DNA of 64,000 bases from JAKOUL01 sp035378845 (GCA_035378845.1 DAOSUP010000002.1:1-64000); one strand, 5' to 3'; counted from the stretch's first letter, positions 1-8,458 are shown. Numbers and translations are program-made. The notes: generated from the sequence alone by a model not told the origin.

Positions 1-54
<54 letters not shown>

Positions 55-180
55 AATATATATACCTATATATCAGCCAGATGGGCTGATCCTAAACCCC
101 TTCTTTATTACCTTCGCCCGCTTCTCTTCTCCTTATTCTCCCTCTTTCTAAGGTGCATTCGCCTGCTTCTCATTCAGGCA
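55..180 (-). other. rRNA operon leader with two small hairpins
   Basis: This is the transcribed spacer between the rRNA promoter and the 16S 5' end. It holds a perfect 7-bp inverted repeat, ATCAGCC/GGCTGAT, at 72-78 and 84-90, and a GCCTG/CAGGC repeat at 161-165 and 175-179 nested inside TGCAT/ATGCA. Such stems in rRNA leaders commonly serve pre-16S processing or antitermination. I see no clear boxA, so the exact role is inferred. Confidence 0.6.
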
Positions 181-186
181 GTATGC

Positions 187-215
187 ATTCTATCATATAC
201 TATTCACTTTGACAA
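187..215 (-). promoter_or_regulatory. Promoter of the rRNA operon
   Basis: On the minus strand there is a -35 box TTGTCA (complement of 210-215), a 17-bp spacer and a -10 box TAGAAT (complement of 187-192). Transcription should start near 180, about 125 nt before the 16S 5' end. The promoter sits only about 30 bp beyond the ligase stop codon, so ligase read-through into the rRNA operon is possible. Confidence 0.8.
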
Positions 216-246
216 GAGGGTATTCTCATTTTTTTAAATAAAGATT

Positions 247-1992
247 TTAAGCTTCAGAACTTTCATCTGCCTTCTCTTTTCTTTGAAATCTGAACATTTC
301 CAAGATCTCATCCACTGTGGTTGCATCAAAAGCAAATTTATCATCACGGATAAAACCTATCACCCTCGGAAATCTTAGAGCATAACCCAAACCATCTTTT
401 TCTTTTCCACAAGTATGAATAGGACTTCTAGTTATTTCATCAGCTTGAATTTCTACTACATATTTAGGATCAACCCATACATCAGCTTCAATCAAGGAAT
501 CTACATTATAAGGTTTATTCTCCACTTTAATTTCATCAAGAATCTCTCTAAATTTAACCCATTCTTCTTCTGTAGCCCCTGTACCTATTTTAGCTATAGT
601 TTTAAAAGTATCACTACCTTTATCATATACTCCCACAAGAAGTGCACCTATACCAAATTTTGCCCTATGCCCTCTTCCTTTAAAATATCCTAATATAACG
701 CAATCTACCGTGTCACTAAGCTGACTCTGATAAGAACGCTTTAATTTTATCCAATTAAAATTCCTAACCCCAGCTTGATAAGGAGCATCTAATCTTTTAG
801 CCACAACACCTTCTAATCCCTCAGTAATGCACTCCTCAAAATAGTTCTGAATTTCCTTGGGATCATTTGTGATAATATTTTCAGTAACAAAAATTTTTTC
901 TCCCTTTTCCACAGCATTTTCAAGTCTTTCTCTTCTTCTTATATATGGAAGAGAAGTAATATCTTCACCATCAATATACAAAATATCAAAAGCAAAAAGC
1001 TGAAGAGGAAAAAGTTCCGCCATCTCCGAAATATTATATTTTCTCTTTCTTTGGACTGTAACTTGAAACGGATAAAATTCTCCTGTCTCAGGATCATATG
1101 ATATAGCTTCTCCTTCAAGAATTACACCTTTAGATTTTACTTGTTCTAAAATCCCCTCTACTAAATCAGGAAACATATGAGTATTATCTTCTAAGTTTCT
1201 TGAAAAGATCCGCACCTTATCATCCATTCTATGAATCTGACATCTAAAACCATCAAATTTAGGTTCTATAGAGCACTTTCCAAGTTTCTTTATAATATCT
1301 TCTACACTTGGGACTCTTTCTGCTAAAGCCATTCTTATGGGTCTTCCTACTTGTACTTTTATCTTTTTAAGAGCCTCTATACCACCCTCCCAAAATACTT
1401 TCGCCACATATCCTAAATCTGAAGTTATATTGAAAGCTCTCTCTATAAAAACTCTTAGACTTTTGTCTTTTGCAAAAGCAAAAGACAAAGCATCCATTAT
1501 GGTAGGCTCCCCTATCCCGAGTCTAAGTTTACCAAGGACTACTCTTACTACATATTTACCACCTTGTGGGGTCAAAGAATTAACTAAATAAGCAAGTCTA
1601 TTTACCTTAGCATCTACACTACCTTCTCCTGAAAATGTAGCAATTTCATAAAGAACATTAAAAACTTCTATTACTGACAAATCTTTTCCCTCACCTTTAG
1701 AATTTCTGAGGACTATCTCTCCTAAATCTCCTATTTCTTTATGTATATTTTCAACTTCTATCACAGGTTTATTCAAGGCTGTAGCTACAGCTCTTAAGGC
1801 AAGCTTTTCAGAGATTCCAAATTCTATCTTTTCATATTCAGGAGCTACTCTCCCATTTAATAAGTAAATAATTTTATCTATTTCTTCCTTATCTGCTTCT
1901 TTAAAAAGTTCAGATAAGATTTCTATCATTTCATTTCTCTTTGTAGTAGCTTCTATCTTTTGAAAATACTCTGAAAGTTCACTAAATAACAT
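247..1992 (-). CDS. lig: ATP-dependent DNA ligase, archaeal/eukaryotic type I
   Basis: This gene encodes a 581-residue enzyme that seals nicks in duplex DNA using ATP. The N-terminal ~200 residues match the DNA_ligase_A_N helical DNA-binding domain. The nucleotidyltransferase core starts at the KFDG motif, with the adenylated lysine at about K245. SRNLEDNT (~264), EGEAI (~293), EGVVAKR and WIKLKR follow as motifs III, IV and V, and a C-terminal OB-fold region ends the protein. The length is normal for archaeal ligases of about 560-600 residues. Most bacteria rely on NAD-dependent LigA; whether this genome also has ligA cannot be seen here. It starts at ATG 1992 after a GAAAGGGG Shine-Dalgarno and is divergent from the DapF-family gene. 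Confidence 0.95.
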   Translation of the reverse strand: MLFSELSEYFQKIEATTKRNEMIEILSELFKEADKEEIDKIIYLLNGRVAPEYEKIEFGISEKLALRAVATALNKPVIEVENIHKEIGDLGEIVLRNSKGEGKDLSVIEVFNVLYEIATFSGEGSVDAKVNRLAYLVNSLTPQGGKYVVRVVLGKLRLGIGEPTIMDALSFAFAKDKSLRVFIERAFNITSDLGYVAKVFWEGGIEALKKIKVQVGRPIRMALAERVPSVEDIIKKLGKCSIEPKFDGFRCQIHRMDDKVRIFSRNLEDNTHMFPDLVEGILEQVKSKGVILEGEAISYDPETGEFYPFQVTVQRKRKYNISEMAELFPLQLFAFDILYIDGEDITSLPYIRRRERLENAVEKGEKIFVTENIITNDPKEIQNYFEECITEGLEGVVAKRLDAPYQAGVRNFNWIKLKRSYQSQLSDTVDCVILGYFKGRGHRAKFGIGALLVGVYDKGSDTFKTIAKIGTGATEEEWVKFREILDEIKVENKPYNVDSLIEADVWVDPKYVVEIQADEITRSPIHTCGKEKDGLGYALRFPRVIGFIRDDKFAFDATTVDEILEMFRFQRKEKADESSEA

Positions 1993-2011
1993 ATTTTCTT
2001 ACCCCTTTCTC

Positions 2012-2040
2012 TTGAATTATCTCTATCTTAATTTTATCAT
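2012..2040 (+). promoter_or_regulatory. Promoter of the DapF-family gene
   Basis: The -35 box is TTGAAT (2012-2017), the spacer is 17 bp and the -10 box is TATCAT (2035-2040). The predicted start lies about 30 nt before the ATG at 2079. An AAAAAGGAG Shine-Dalgarno lies between them. Confidence 0.6.
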
Positions 2041-2078
2041 TATTCAAAGGTAAAACTTCAAAAAAGGAGAATAAAATT

Positions 2079-2939
2079 ATGAATAACTTTGTAAAAAGTC
2101 ATGGACTTGGAAACGATTATATAGTTTTTGATAAAAAGCAAATAAATTTTAGTTTATCAGAAAGGGCTATAAAACTTATCTGTGATAGAAACTTTGGGAT
2201 AGGTTCTGATGGAATTCTACTTTTAGAGAAAATCAATACAGAAGAATTTAAAGTAAGGATTTTTAACCCTGATGGAAGTGAGGCAGAAAAAAGTGGAAAT
2301 GGTATAAGAATCATTGCAAAGTTTATATGTGATTATAAATATACTGACAAAAAGGAATTTACTATAAATACTCTTGGCGGAAAGGTAAAAGCTCATATCT
2401 TAGAAGAGAAAAATGGACGAGCGAAGATGATAGAAGTAGAGATGGGAAAAATTACTTTTGATAGCACTGAAATACCAGTTAAGGGTGAGAAAAGAGAAAT
2501 CATAGATGAGGAAATTGAAATAGATGGGGAAAAAATAAGAATAACATGTCTTTCTATAGGGAATCCTCATTGCATCTTTTTTGTAGATAATATTGATGAA
2601 AATAGAATCAAGAAGATAGGACCTCTATTAGAGAATCATTCCCTTTTCCCAAACCGTACTAATGTTCAAATGGTAAAAGTTTTATCCCCAGAAAAAATAG
2701 AGATAAGAATATGGGAAAGAGGTGCAGGATATACCCTTGCATCAGGTAGTAGCTCCTGTGCAGCTGCCTCTGCAGCTTACAAAAAGGGATTAGTAGGAGA
2801 AAAAGTAGAAGTAATAATGCCAGGAGGAAACCTTGCAGTAAGAATAAAACCAGATTGGAATGTAAATTTAATCGGTCCTGTAGAAGAGACTTTTAGAGGA
2901 ATATTGTCAGAAGAGCTATTAGAAAAAATTATTCAGTAA
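2079..2939 (+). CDS. dapF: Diaminopimelate epimerase family protein with both catalytic Cys replaced by Ser
   Basis: This 286-residue protein has the pseudo-symmetric DapF fold and clear family landmarks: the N-terminal HGLGNDY, NPDGSEAE...GNGIR, GNPHCIFF, NRTNVQ and WERGAGYTLASG. DapF interconverts LL- and meso-diaminopimelate using two cysteines as acid/base. Here the first site reads KSGNG (Ser72, normally CGNG) and the second LASGSSSC (Ser222, normally ACGTGAC). The conserved Glu of GET is Tyr. The codons AGT and TCA are unambiguous in the DNA. It may still be the cell's DapF, but could equally be an amino-acid racemase or isomerase of another specificity. I recall DapF-like histidine racemases with a Ser at the second position. 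The symbol is given for family only. The 3' end overlaps the convergent solute-binding gene by 11 bp. Confidence 0.8.
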   Translation: MNNFVKSHGLGNDYIVFDKKQINFSLSERAIKLICDRNFGIGSDGILLLEKINTEEFKVRIFNPDGSEAEKSGNGIRIIAKFICDYKYTDKKEFTINTLGGKVKAHILEEKNGRAKMIEVEMGKITFDSTEIPVKGEKREIIDEEIEIDGEKIRITCLSIGNPHCIFFVDNIDENRIKKIGPLLENHSLFPNRTNVQMVKVLSPEKIEIRIWERGAGYTLASGSSSCAAASAAYKKGLVGEKVEVIMPGGNLAVRIKPDWNVNLIGPVEETFRGILSEELLEKIIQ

Positions 2940-4482
2940 TTTTCATATCTTCTAATACGTCAAAGATTCCATAATAGGGGTAAAATTTTAGATCTTTAAA
3001 AGCTGGTTTATAAGAAATAGATATTAAAGGAGATACTATACTTACAGTGGGATAGTTTTTAAGCCAGAGTTTTTGAATCTTTGAAAAGATAATTTTCTTT
3101 CCTATGGGACCTTTTAAAGTCATTGCAGTATGTATAAAATTATCTATCTCCTTCTCCCAAGGAGTACCAGGAATTCTCTGGAATGGATTAAAGATATGCA
3201 TACTACCATTATCTAAAAAGAAATCTATATTATGTAAAGGATCCACGCTATCTCTATATTTAAATAAAACAAGCTCCCAATTTAAAGTAAACTTAAGTCT
3301 TGCCATTATTGAATCTTCATCTAAAAAGATCCCAGTTAATTCTATGCCAGCCTTCTTAAAATCCTCTTTAAGAATCTCAAAAATCCCATTAGAAATCTTA
3401 TCTGAGGCAAGTATAATCTTCAATTCTAAAGGATTTCTACTTGAATCTTCTAATATCCCATCACCATCTCTATCCTTGAACCCTAAACTCAATAATAACT
3501 CTTTTGCTTTCTCAGGATCATAGTTATTACTCTTAACAGGGGTATAATACAGATTCCCTGGTGAAAAAATACCATAAATAGGAGAAACTCTACCTGAAAA
3601 GTTTTCAACTATGGCATCCCTGTTAATTAATAAAGATATAGCCCTACGAAAACGCAAATCTCTAAACCAAATTATTTTATACTTAGGTATATTAGCTCTT
3701 AAATTCTGATTGAAAGAAAGCATATATATATCAAAACTTGGGATATACGAGGTTATAAACTCATTAGAATTCGTATATTCTTCCCAATCTAAAATAACAT
3801 CACATTCTCTCTTTTTGTCTACACTATAGGTTATCTCAATCTCTTCAAAATATGGAGAAGAGTTTAACTCATTACTTTTCCAATAAGAGGGATTTTTCTT
3901 TAATAGCATGGTCTCAGAAGAAAAATCTACTAATTTATAAGGACCTGTACCTATCAAGCTTAAGACATTTAAATTAGTTTTCTCATTCTCAATTTTCTCA
4001 AAGATGTGTTTTGGCAAAATCGGGAAAAGAAAATAAGAATAATCATAAAAAGAATCTTCAAAAGTCACCTTCACGGTATAATCATCAACTTTTTCAATAC
4101 TCTCCAAAAATCCATTTTTATTTTGAACTTGCTCTTCTCTAAGGTTAAGGGTATAAATTACATCATCGGCAGTAAAAGGATATCCATCATGCCATTTTAC
4201 ATTATCTCTCAGATAAAAAATCCATACCTTCCCATCTTCCTTTATAGACCATTTTTTAGAAAGCTCCCCTTCAAATTTTTTAGTTTCAAAATCCAGTCTT
4301 AAAAGAGAATTAAAAATTAATTTCGTAAAGTTAAAAGAGGAGAAGTCATAAGAAAAGAGGAATCTATTAAGATCAATTTCTCTTTCTGGGATAAATATTT
4401 TTATATTCCTTTCGGAAGATCCTCCCAAAAGGGCATTTGAAAGTAAAATTAACAAAATAAATACTAAAATACTCTTTTTCAT
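2929..4482 (-). CDS. ABC transporter solute-binding protein, peptide/nickel (SBP_bac_5) type
   Basis: This is a 517-residue extracytoplasmic binding protein of the OppA/DppA class. A signal peptide covers residues 1-20 (MKKS, a hydrophobic stretch, then LLGGSS). Typical family blocks follow: KKWSIKEDGKVWIFYLRDNVKWHDGYPFTADDV (split here for length; the key part is WHDG...F.A.DV at ~85-95), GTGPYKL, and LRFRRAISLLINRDAI. No permease or ATPase gene is adjacent, so the transporter partners must lie elsewhere. It is 8 bp downstream of the ferritin-like gene, probably in one operon with it. There is no LxGC lipobox, so it is likely a free periplasmic protein. Confidence 0.88.
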   Translation of the reverse strand: MKKSILVFILLILLSNALLGGSSERNIKIFIPEREIDLNRFLFSYDFSSFNFTKLIFNSLLRLDFETKKFEGELSKKWSIKEDGKVWIFYLRDNVKWHDGYPFTADDVIYTLNLREEQVQNKNGFLESIEKVDDYTVKVTFEDSFYDYSYFLFPILPKHIFEKIENEKTNLNVLSLIGTGPYKLVDFSSETMLLKKNPSYWKSNELNSSPYFEEIEITYSVDKKRECDVILDWEEYTNSNEFITSYIPSFDIYMLSFNQNLRANIPKYKIIWFRDLRFRRAISLLINRDAIVENFSGRVSPIYGIFSPGNLYYTPVKSNNYDPEKAKELLLSLGFKDRDGDGILEDSSRNPLELKIILASDKISNGIFEILKEDFKKAGIELTGIFLDEDSIMARLKFTLNWELVLFKYRDSVDPLHNIDFFLDNGSMHIFNPFQRIPGTPWEKEIDNFIHTAMTLKGPIGKKIIFSKIQKLWLKNYPTVSIVSPLISISYKPAFKDLKFYPYYGIFDVLEDMKITE

Positions 4483-4490
4483 AATCTTAA

Positions 4491-4964
4491 CTAAAGATTT
4501 TTCTTAAATTCTGTAAGCTGTAATAGATGATTTTTCTCTTGCTTTATTATCTCATGTAGAATTTTCTTATCTTTTTCTGGAATAAACCTTTCCAACTCAT
4601 AATAAAACAGAATTGAATCCTTCTCCAAGTTTATTGCAATATTTAGAACTTCTTCAATATTGAAGTAAGATCTTTTCATCATATCATCCCAATTTATAAA
4701 AACTTGAGAATCTACAAAAGCATGAAGATATTTATTAGCTTCCTCATCAGGATAGGCAGATATAAAACCCTCTTTTTCTATCTCTTTATAGATCTCCTTA
4801 AAAGTAATAGCATGTTTTTTCTCTTCTATTGCAAGAAAAGAGAAAAATCTTTTTAAATCTTCTTTTTCAGCTTTATCTTCTAACATTTTATAAAATTTTT
4901 CTCCTTCTTCCTCAATATGAATTGCCATCTCTAAAAGATCAGCAGAAGAAAACAACTTAACCAT
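4491..4964 (-). CDS. Ferritin-like / rubrerythrin-type diiron domain protein
   Basis: This 157-residue helical protein carries two copies of an E-(x6-7)-Y/F ... E-x2-H pattern. The first is EEEGEKFY with EEKKH (~18-52), the second NLEKDSILFYYE with KQEKNH (~112-148), matching the four-helix diiron bundle of rubrerythrins. There is no rubredoxin-like C-terminal CxxC domain. The family usually handles peroxide or iron in anaerobes; a precise role is not shown here. It starts at ATG 4964 behind a strong AAGGAGGG site. It lies downstream of a ferredoxin and a small protein in the same orientation, a context that fits redox or oxidative-stress function. Confidence 0.85.
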   Translation of the reverse strand: MVKLFSSADLLEMAIHIEEEGEKFYKMLEDKAEKEDLKRFFSFLAIEEKKHAITFKEIYKEIEKEGFISAYPDEEANKYLHAFVDSQVFINWDDMMKRSYFNIEEVLNIAINLEKDSILFYYELERFIPEKDKKILHEIIKQEKNHLLQLTEFKKNL

Positions 4965-4979
4965 TCAAATCCCTCCTTA

Positions 4980-5192
4980 TTATACTATCTCCCCACAATT
5001 ATTATATCTTCTAACTTTAAATAGAGAAGATCCTAATGCCCCATTAAACTCCATCTCTTTTCTTGCTTTAGTAGATTTAAGAATAGCCTTTAAATTGCCC
5101 GAAATTGTCATTTCAAATATGGATTCGGAGAACTCACCACCATTTTTTAAAGATAAATATAAAACCTCTTCTAACAGTGACTCAGGTATCAA
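4980..5192 (-). CDS. Small protein of unknown function (70 aa, TTG start)
   Basis: This short ORF starts at TTG (complement of 5190-5192), with a GGAGGG Shine-Dalgarno 9 nt upstream, and ends 15 bp before the ferritin-like gene. The product is soluble and mixed alpha/beta in appearance, with two adjacent-type polar residues NNCGE near the C-terminus and no membrane segment. I do not recognise a family. Its position between a ferredoxin and a diiron protein, all on the same strand, suggests co-transcription. Confidence 0.6.
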   Translation of the reverse strand: MIPESLLEEVLYLSLKNGGEFSESIFEMTISGNLKAILKSTKARKEMEFNGALGSSLFKVRRYNNCGEIV

Positions 5193-5257
5193 TATCTATT
5201 ACCCTCCATAAAAATTTAGGAAGGATAAAAACCCCCTCCCATTAAAAAAATCCAAAT

Positions 5258-5443
5258 TTATAGAACTATTGCCCCTACAGGGCAAGAATCTGCAGCATCT
5301 TGGCAACACCCTGCAGAGTCACAATTCGACCCTTCAATAACTACTGCTTTCCCTTCGTCATCCATTTCAAAAACATCAGGACAAAGTGAAGAACATACTC
5401 CACAACCAATACAAAGCTCTCTATCAATTTTTGGTGCGTTCAT
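5258..5443 (-). CDS. Small ferredoxin, one [4Fe-4S] cluster
   Basis: This 61-residue electron carrier starts at ATG 5443, which has AAAGGAGG 6 nt upstream. An in-frame upstream start at 5464 would add seven residues but lacks such a site. The cluster ligands are C11, C14, C17 (CIGCGVC) and C54 (SCPVGAI). Four further cysteines are present, C21, C41, C46 and C47. The size and ligand spacing resemble the Thermotoga-type monocluster ferredoxin, which has a C21-like to C43-like disulfide. It is the first gene of a probable minus-strand operon, with its own promoter at 5480-5508. Confidence 0.92.
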   Translation of the reverse strand: MNAPKIDRELCIGCGVCSSLCPDVFEMDDEGKAVVIEGSNCDSAGCCQDAADSCPVGAIVL

Positions 5444-5479
5444 CTCAATCCTCCTTTTACCCAAAATTTTTCTTTTAAG

Positions 5480-5508
5480 AGAATAAAAAATTTTATTTTA
5501 AAAGTCAA
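5480..5508 (-). promoter_or_regulatory. Promoter of the ferredoxin operon
   Basis: On the minus strand the -35 box TTGACT (complement of 5503-5508), a 17-bp spacer and the -10 box TATTCT (complement of 5480-5485) give a predicted start near 5473, about 30 nt before the ferredoxin ATG. Confidence 0.65.
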
Positions 5509-5558
5509 ATTTTTAAAGGATTTTTATTAAATAAAAATTTTTGCTATCATATAAAAAT

Positions 5559-6785
5559 ATGAGTTATAAATTAGTATTTTACAACTCTAAAGATAATAAG
5601 TACAGTATAAATGCATTATTAGGAGCCGTAGAAGAAGACCAAAATCTTGAATATATACCTATTTATTTTGCTCCTGAAAAAGATCCTATCTCTTTTTTAA
5701 AAAAGATTGTAGATGATAAATCTCAAATCATATTTTGTATATCTTTTTTTACAACCCAATTTTTTAATATTAAAAATCTAATTGAGAATGTAAAGGAAGA
5801 GTTTCCTGAAATAATTCTTATAGCAGGTGGCCCACATCCTTCAGGAAATCCTTATAGTGCCCTAAAATTGGGATTTGATATCGTAATAAGAGGGGAAGGG
5901 GAAAAAGCTTTTCCAAATGTTATTAATAAACTCATAAATGGAATGAGATTAAAAGGCATATATGAAGAAAAACAAAGAATAAATTTAGATGATTATTTTT
6001 CTTTTTCTAAGAAGTTTGGAAGATTTGGACCTATAGAAATTAGCAGAGGATGCCCATATGTTTGCTATTTTTGTCAAACCCCACAAATTTTTGGAGCTAA
6101 TGTAAGACACAGAAGTATAAGTAAAGTTTTAGAGATAGTTGAATTCATGTCAGAAAAGAATCTAAAAGATATAAGATTCATAACTCCCAATGCATTCTCC
6201 TATGGATCTTCTGATGGTAAAAACATAAACTTACAGGCAATAGAAGAGCTTCTTTCAGGTATAAGAAAAATAATAGGAAAAGAAGGAAGAATATTTTTTG
6301 GATCTTTCCCTTCTGAGGTAAGACCAGAATATGTAACTGAAGAGACTATAGAGATCATTAAAACATATGCTGATAATGATAATGTTGTTATCGGTGCCCA
6401 GTCGGGGAGTCAAAAAATTTTAGACCTTTCTCATCGTGGTCATAAAGTAGCAGATATATATAGAGCGGTAGAAGTCACTGCAAAAAATGGTTTAAAACCA
6501 AATGTAGATTTTATCTTTGGGCTTCCTTACGAGGAAGAGGCGGATATAGAGCTTACAACTGAGGTTATTTTAGATCTTATAAAACTTGGTGCCAAAATTC
6601 ATGCTCATACTTTTATGCCTCTTCCACAAACTCCTTTCTCTAAATTTCCTCCAGGAAAAATCTCTGAAGAAATTAAGAAAACAATAAATAAACTTATCCC
6701 TAAGGGTGTAATCTTTGGAAACTTTAGAGAACAGGAAAAATTAGCATGGAATCTATATAATTATTTCTCTTCAGAAGCACTATAA
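5559..6785 (+). CDS. B12-binding-like / radical SAM protein
   Basis: This ~408-residue protein has an N-terminal Rossmann-like domain (about 1-130). It contains GGPHPSGNP and DIVIRGEGEKAF, as in cobalamin-binding domains of radical SAM enzymes, but no DxHxxG cobalamin-ligand motif. A radical SAM core follows with CPYVCYFCQ (CxxxCxxC, about residues 164-171), then GAQSGS and NVDFIFGLP. It resembles the MJ1487-type family of unknown substrate. ATG 5559 is preferred over an in-frame TTG at 5541, because TATCAT at 5545-5550 looks like the -10 box, leaving almost no leader. The 3' end overlaps the convergent exporter gene by 25 bp. Confidence 0.85.
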   Translation: MSYKLVFYNSKDNKYSINALLGAVEEDQNLEYIPIYFAPEKDPISFLKKIVDDKSQIIFCISFFTTQFFNIKNLIENVKEEFPEIILIAGGPHPSGNPYSALKLGFDIVIRGEGEKAFPNVINKLINGMRLKGIYEEKQRINLDDYFSFSKKFGRFGPIEISRGCPYVCYFCQTPQIFGANVRHRSISKVLEIVEFMSEKNLKDIRFITPNAFSYGSSDGKNINLQAIEELLSGIRKIIGKEGRIFFGSFPSEVRPEYVTEETIEIIKTYADNDNVVIGAQSGSQKILDLSHRGHKVADIYRAVEVTAKNGLKPNVDFIFGLPYEEEADIELTTEVILDLIKLGAKIHAHTFMPLPQTPFSKFPPGKISEEIKKTINKLIPKGVIFGNFREQEKLAWNLYNYFSSEAL

Positions 6786-7618
6786 AGAATTGAGATAATA
6801 ATCATAAACATACCTAAAAGTTGATAAGAATTAATAGATTCATGCAAGAAGATGACAGCAAAGATTGTAGCAATAACTGTCTCCCCAATTAGTACTATGG
6901 AGGTAGATGTGGGAGGTAATACCCTTATAGCATAATTTGCAAGGGAATGTCCTATAAGTTGTGGGACTAATGCAAGAAGAAGAAATTTAATATAAGTATC
7001 CAGAGTATATCCTGTAAAAGGTAAGCCCAAAAAAAGAGATGCAAAGAGAAGTATAACTCCAGATATAAAATAGACGGAGGTTATATATGTAGAAACCGAT
7101 ATATCATCAGAGATATATCTACCCATATAGAGATATATAGCAAAAGTTATAGCACCTATTATAGAAAGAATTTCTCCTTTACCAATCTTTAAAGTTAAAC
7201 CACTCTTTGTAATTAAAACTATTCCTAAAATAGCGAAAACAAAAGAGAGAAAAAACTTTTTAGAAGGAGATTTTTTCTCAAATATAAAAGAAAAAATAGC
7301 AATGAATATAGGACTTGTATTTACAAGCACCACTGCATTTGCTACAGAAGTCAAAAATAAGGCTGAAATCCAAGAATAGAAATGAATCCCAAGGCAAAAC
7401 CCAGATATCATTAAAAAGGGTAAAGAACTTTTTACATGTTCTATTTTTCTTCCATTTAGGAAAAGAAGAATTACAGAAGAGATAAGTAAACGGTAAGTAG
7501 CTATTATAAGAGGTGGAGCACTGGTTAATTTTATAATTAAGGATGCAGAACCCATAGCAATAACAGCTATAAATAAAAGAAGATATGCCCTACTCTTTTC
7601 TTTTAATTTTTCTTCCAT
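6761..7618 (-). CDS. EamA/DMT-family membrane exporter
   Basis: This 285-residue integral membrane protein has about ten hydrophobic segments in two similar halves (about 15-140 and 150-280), the EamA duplication. The second half carries PTSTSIVLIGETVIATIFAVIF-like features with a conserved E and an FLHE turn near the end. Such proteins export amino acids, nucleobases or other metabolites; the substrate cannot be read here. It starts at ATG 7618, directly after the nadC stop, so it is very probably translated with the nad operon. A link to NAD precursors or pyridines is possible but only inferred from position. Confidence 0.88.
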   Translation of the reverse strand: MEEKLKEKSRAYLLLFIAVIAMGSASLIIKLTSAPPLIIATYRLLISSVILLFLNGRKIEHVKSSLPFLMISGFCLGIHFYSWISALFLTSVANAVVLVNTSPIFIAIFSFIFEKKSPSKKFFLSFVFAILGIVLITKSGLTLKIGKGEILSIIGAITFAIYLYMGRYISDDISVSTYITSVYFISGVILLFASLFLGLPFTGYTLDTYIKFLLLALVPQLIGHSLANYAIRVLPPTSTSIVLIGETVIATIFAVIFLHESINSYQLLGMFMIIISILYSASEEK

Positions 7619-8458
7619 TTATTCTATTTCTAAGCTTATATCTAAACTTTTAACAGAATGGGTAAGTTTCCCCATAGAAATAAAGTTTATTCCTAACTTT
7701 GCAATATCTTCTAAATTTTCCATGGAAACATTTCCTGATACTTCTGTAAGAACTTTACCTTTAGTTATCTCTACACATTCTTTTATCTTATTTATATCCA
7801 TATTATCCAAAAGTACCATATCCACATCACATTCCAAAGCTTCTTTTAACTCTTCTAAATTAGTAACCTCAACTTCAATCTTATATACATGAGAGATATT
7901 TTCTCTCACTTTTTTTACAGCTCCTTTGATATCTCCTGCTACTTTTATGTGATTATCTTTTATAAGTACCATATCATATAAGGAGAATCTATGATTTTCT
8001 CCTCCTCCTACCTTTACCGCATATTTTTCCAGAATTCTTAAAAGAGGGGTTGTTTTACGTGTGTCTAAGATCTTTACTCCATAAGGCTCTACAATTTCAG
8101 CACATTTTTTTGTATAGGTAGCTATACCAGATAATCTTTGGAGAAAATTTAAAGCAGTCCTTTCACCAGAAAGAATAGCTCTTGTGTTACCATAGATCTC
8201 AGCAATCACATCTCCGTTCTTAACCTTTTCTCCATCTTTAAAATTTTCATTAAAAGATATCTCGGGATCTAAATATCTAAAGACTTCTCTTGCTATTAGG
8301 AGTCCAGCTATAACCCCTTCCTCTTTCGCTAAAATCATCGCCTTAGAAGACATATTCTCAGGCACTATGCTATCTGTAGTGATATCTCCAGTTCCTATAT
8401 CTTCATTTAGAGCTTCTTCTACTATTTTTCTTAAAAGATGGTAAGGAATTGACCTCAC
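7619..8458 (-). CDS. nadC: Quinolinate phosphoribosyltransferase (nicotinate-nucleotide pyrophosphorylase)
   Basis: NadC converts quinolinate and PRPP to nicotinate mononucleotide, CO2 and pyrophosphate in de novo NAD synthesis. Family motifs are EEALNEDIGTGDITT at the N-terminus, GERTALNFLQRLSGIAT (~97-113), ILDTRKTTPLLR (~130-141), GGGENHR and LIKDNH, and EVEVTNLEE. The 279-residue length is normal. It starts at GTG (complement of 8456-8458) with an AGAGGTGAT site and overlaps the end of nadB by 56 bp. No later Met/Val start keeps the conserved N-terminus, so the overlap appears genuine. Confidence 0.97.
   Translation of the reverse strand: MRSIPYHLLRKIVEEALNEDIGTGDITTDSIVPENMSSKAMILAKEEGVIAGLLIAREVFRYLDPEISFNENFKDGEKVKNGDVIAEIYGNTRAILSGERTALNFLQRLSGIATYTKKCAEIVEPYGVKILDTRKTTPLLRILEKYAVKVGGGENHRFSLYDMVLIKDNHIKVAGDIKGAVKKVRENISHVYKIEVEVTNLEELKEALECDVDMVLLDNMDINKIKECVEITKGKVLTEVSGNVSMENLEDIAKLGINFISMGKLTHSVKSLDISLEIE

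Noticed and set aside
3104..3523. 139-codon frame antisense to the solute-binding protein gene
   Set aside because: No ribosome site or promoter, and the protein composition is that of a complementary-strand shadow.
8403..8458. A frameshift or misplaced start behind the nadB/nadC overlap
   Set aside because: Both proteins keep family-consistent ends, and the GTG start of nadC has a good ribosome site, so no error needs to be assumed.
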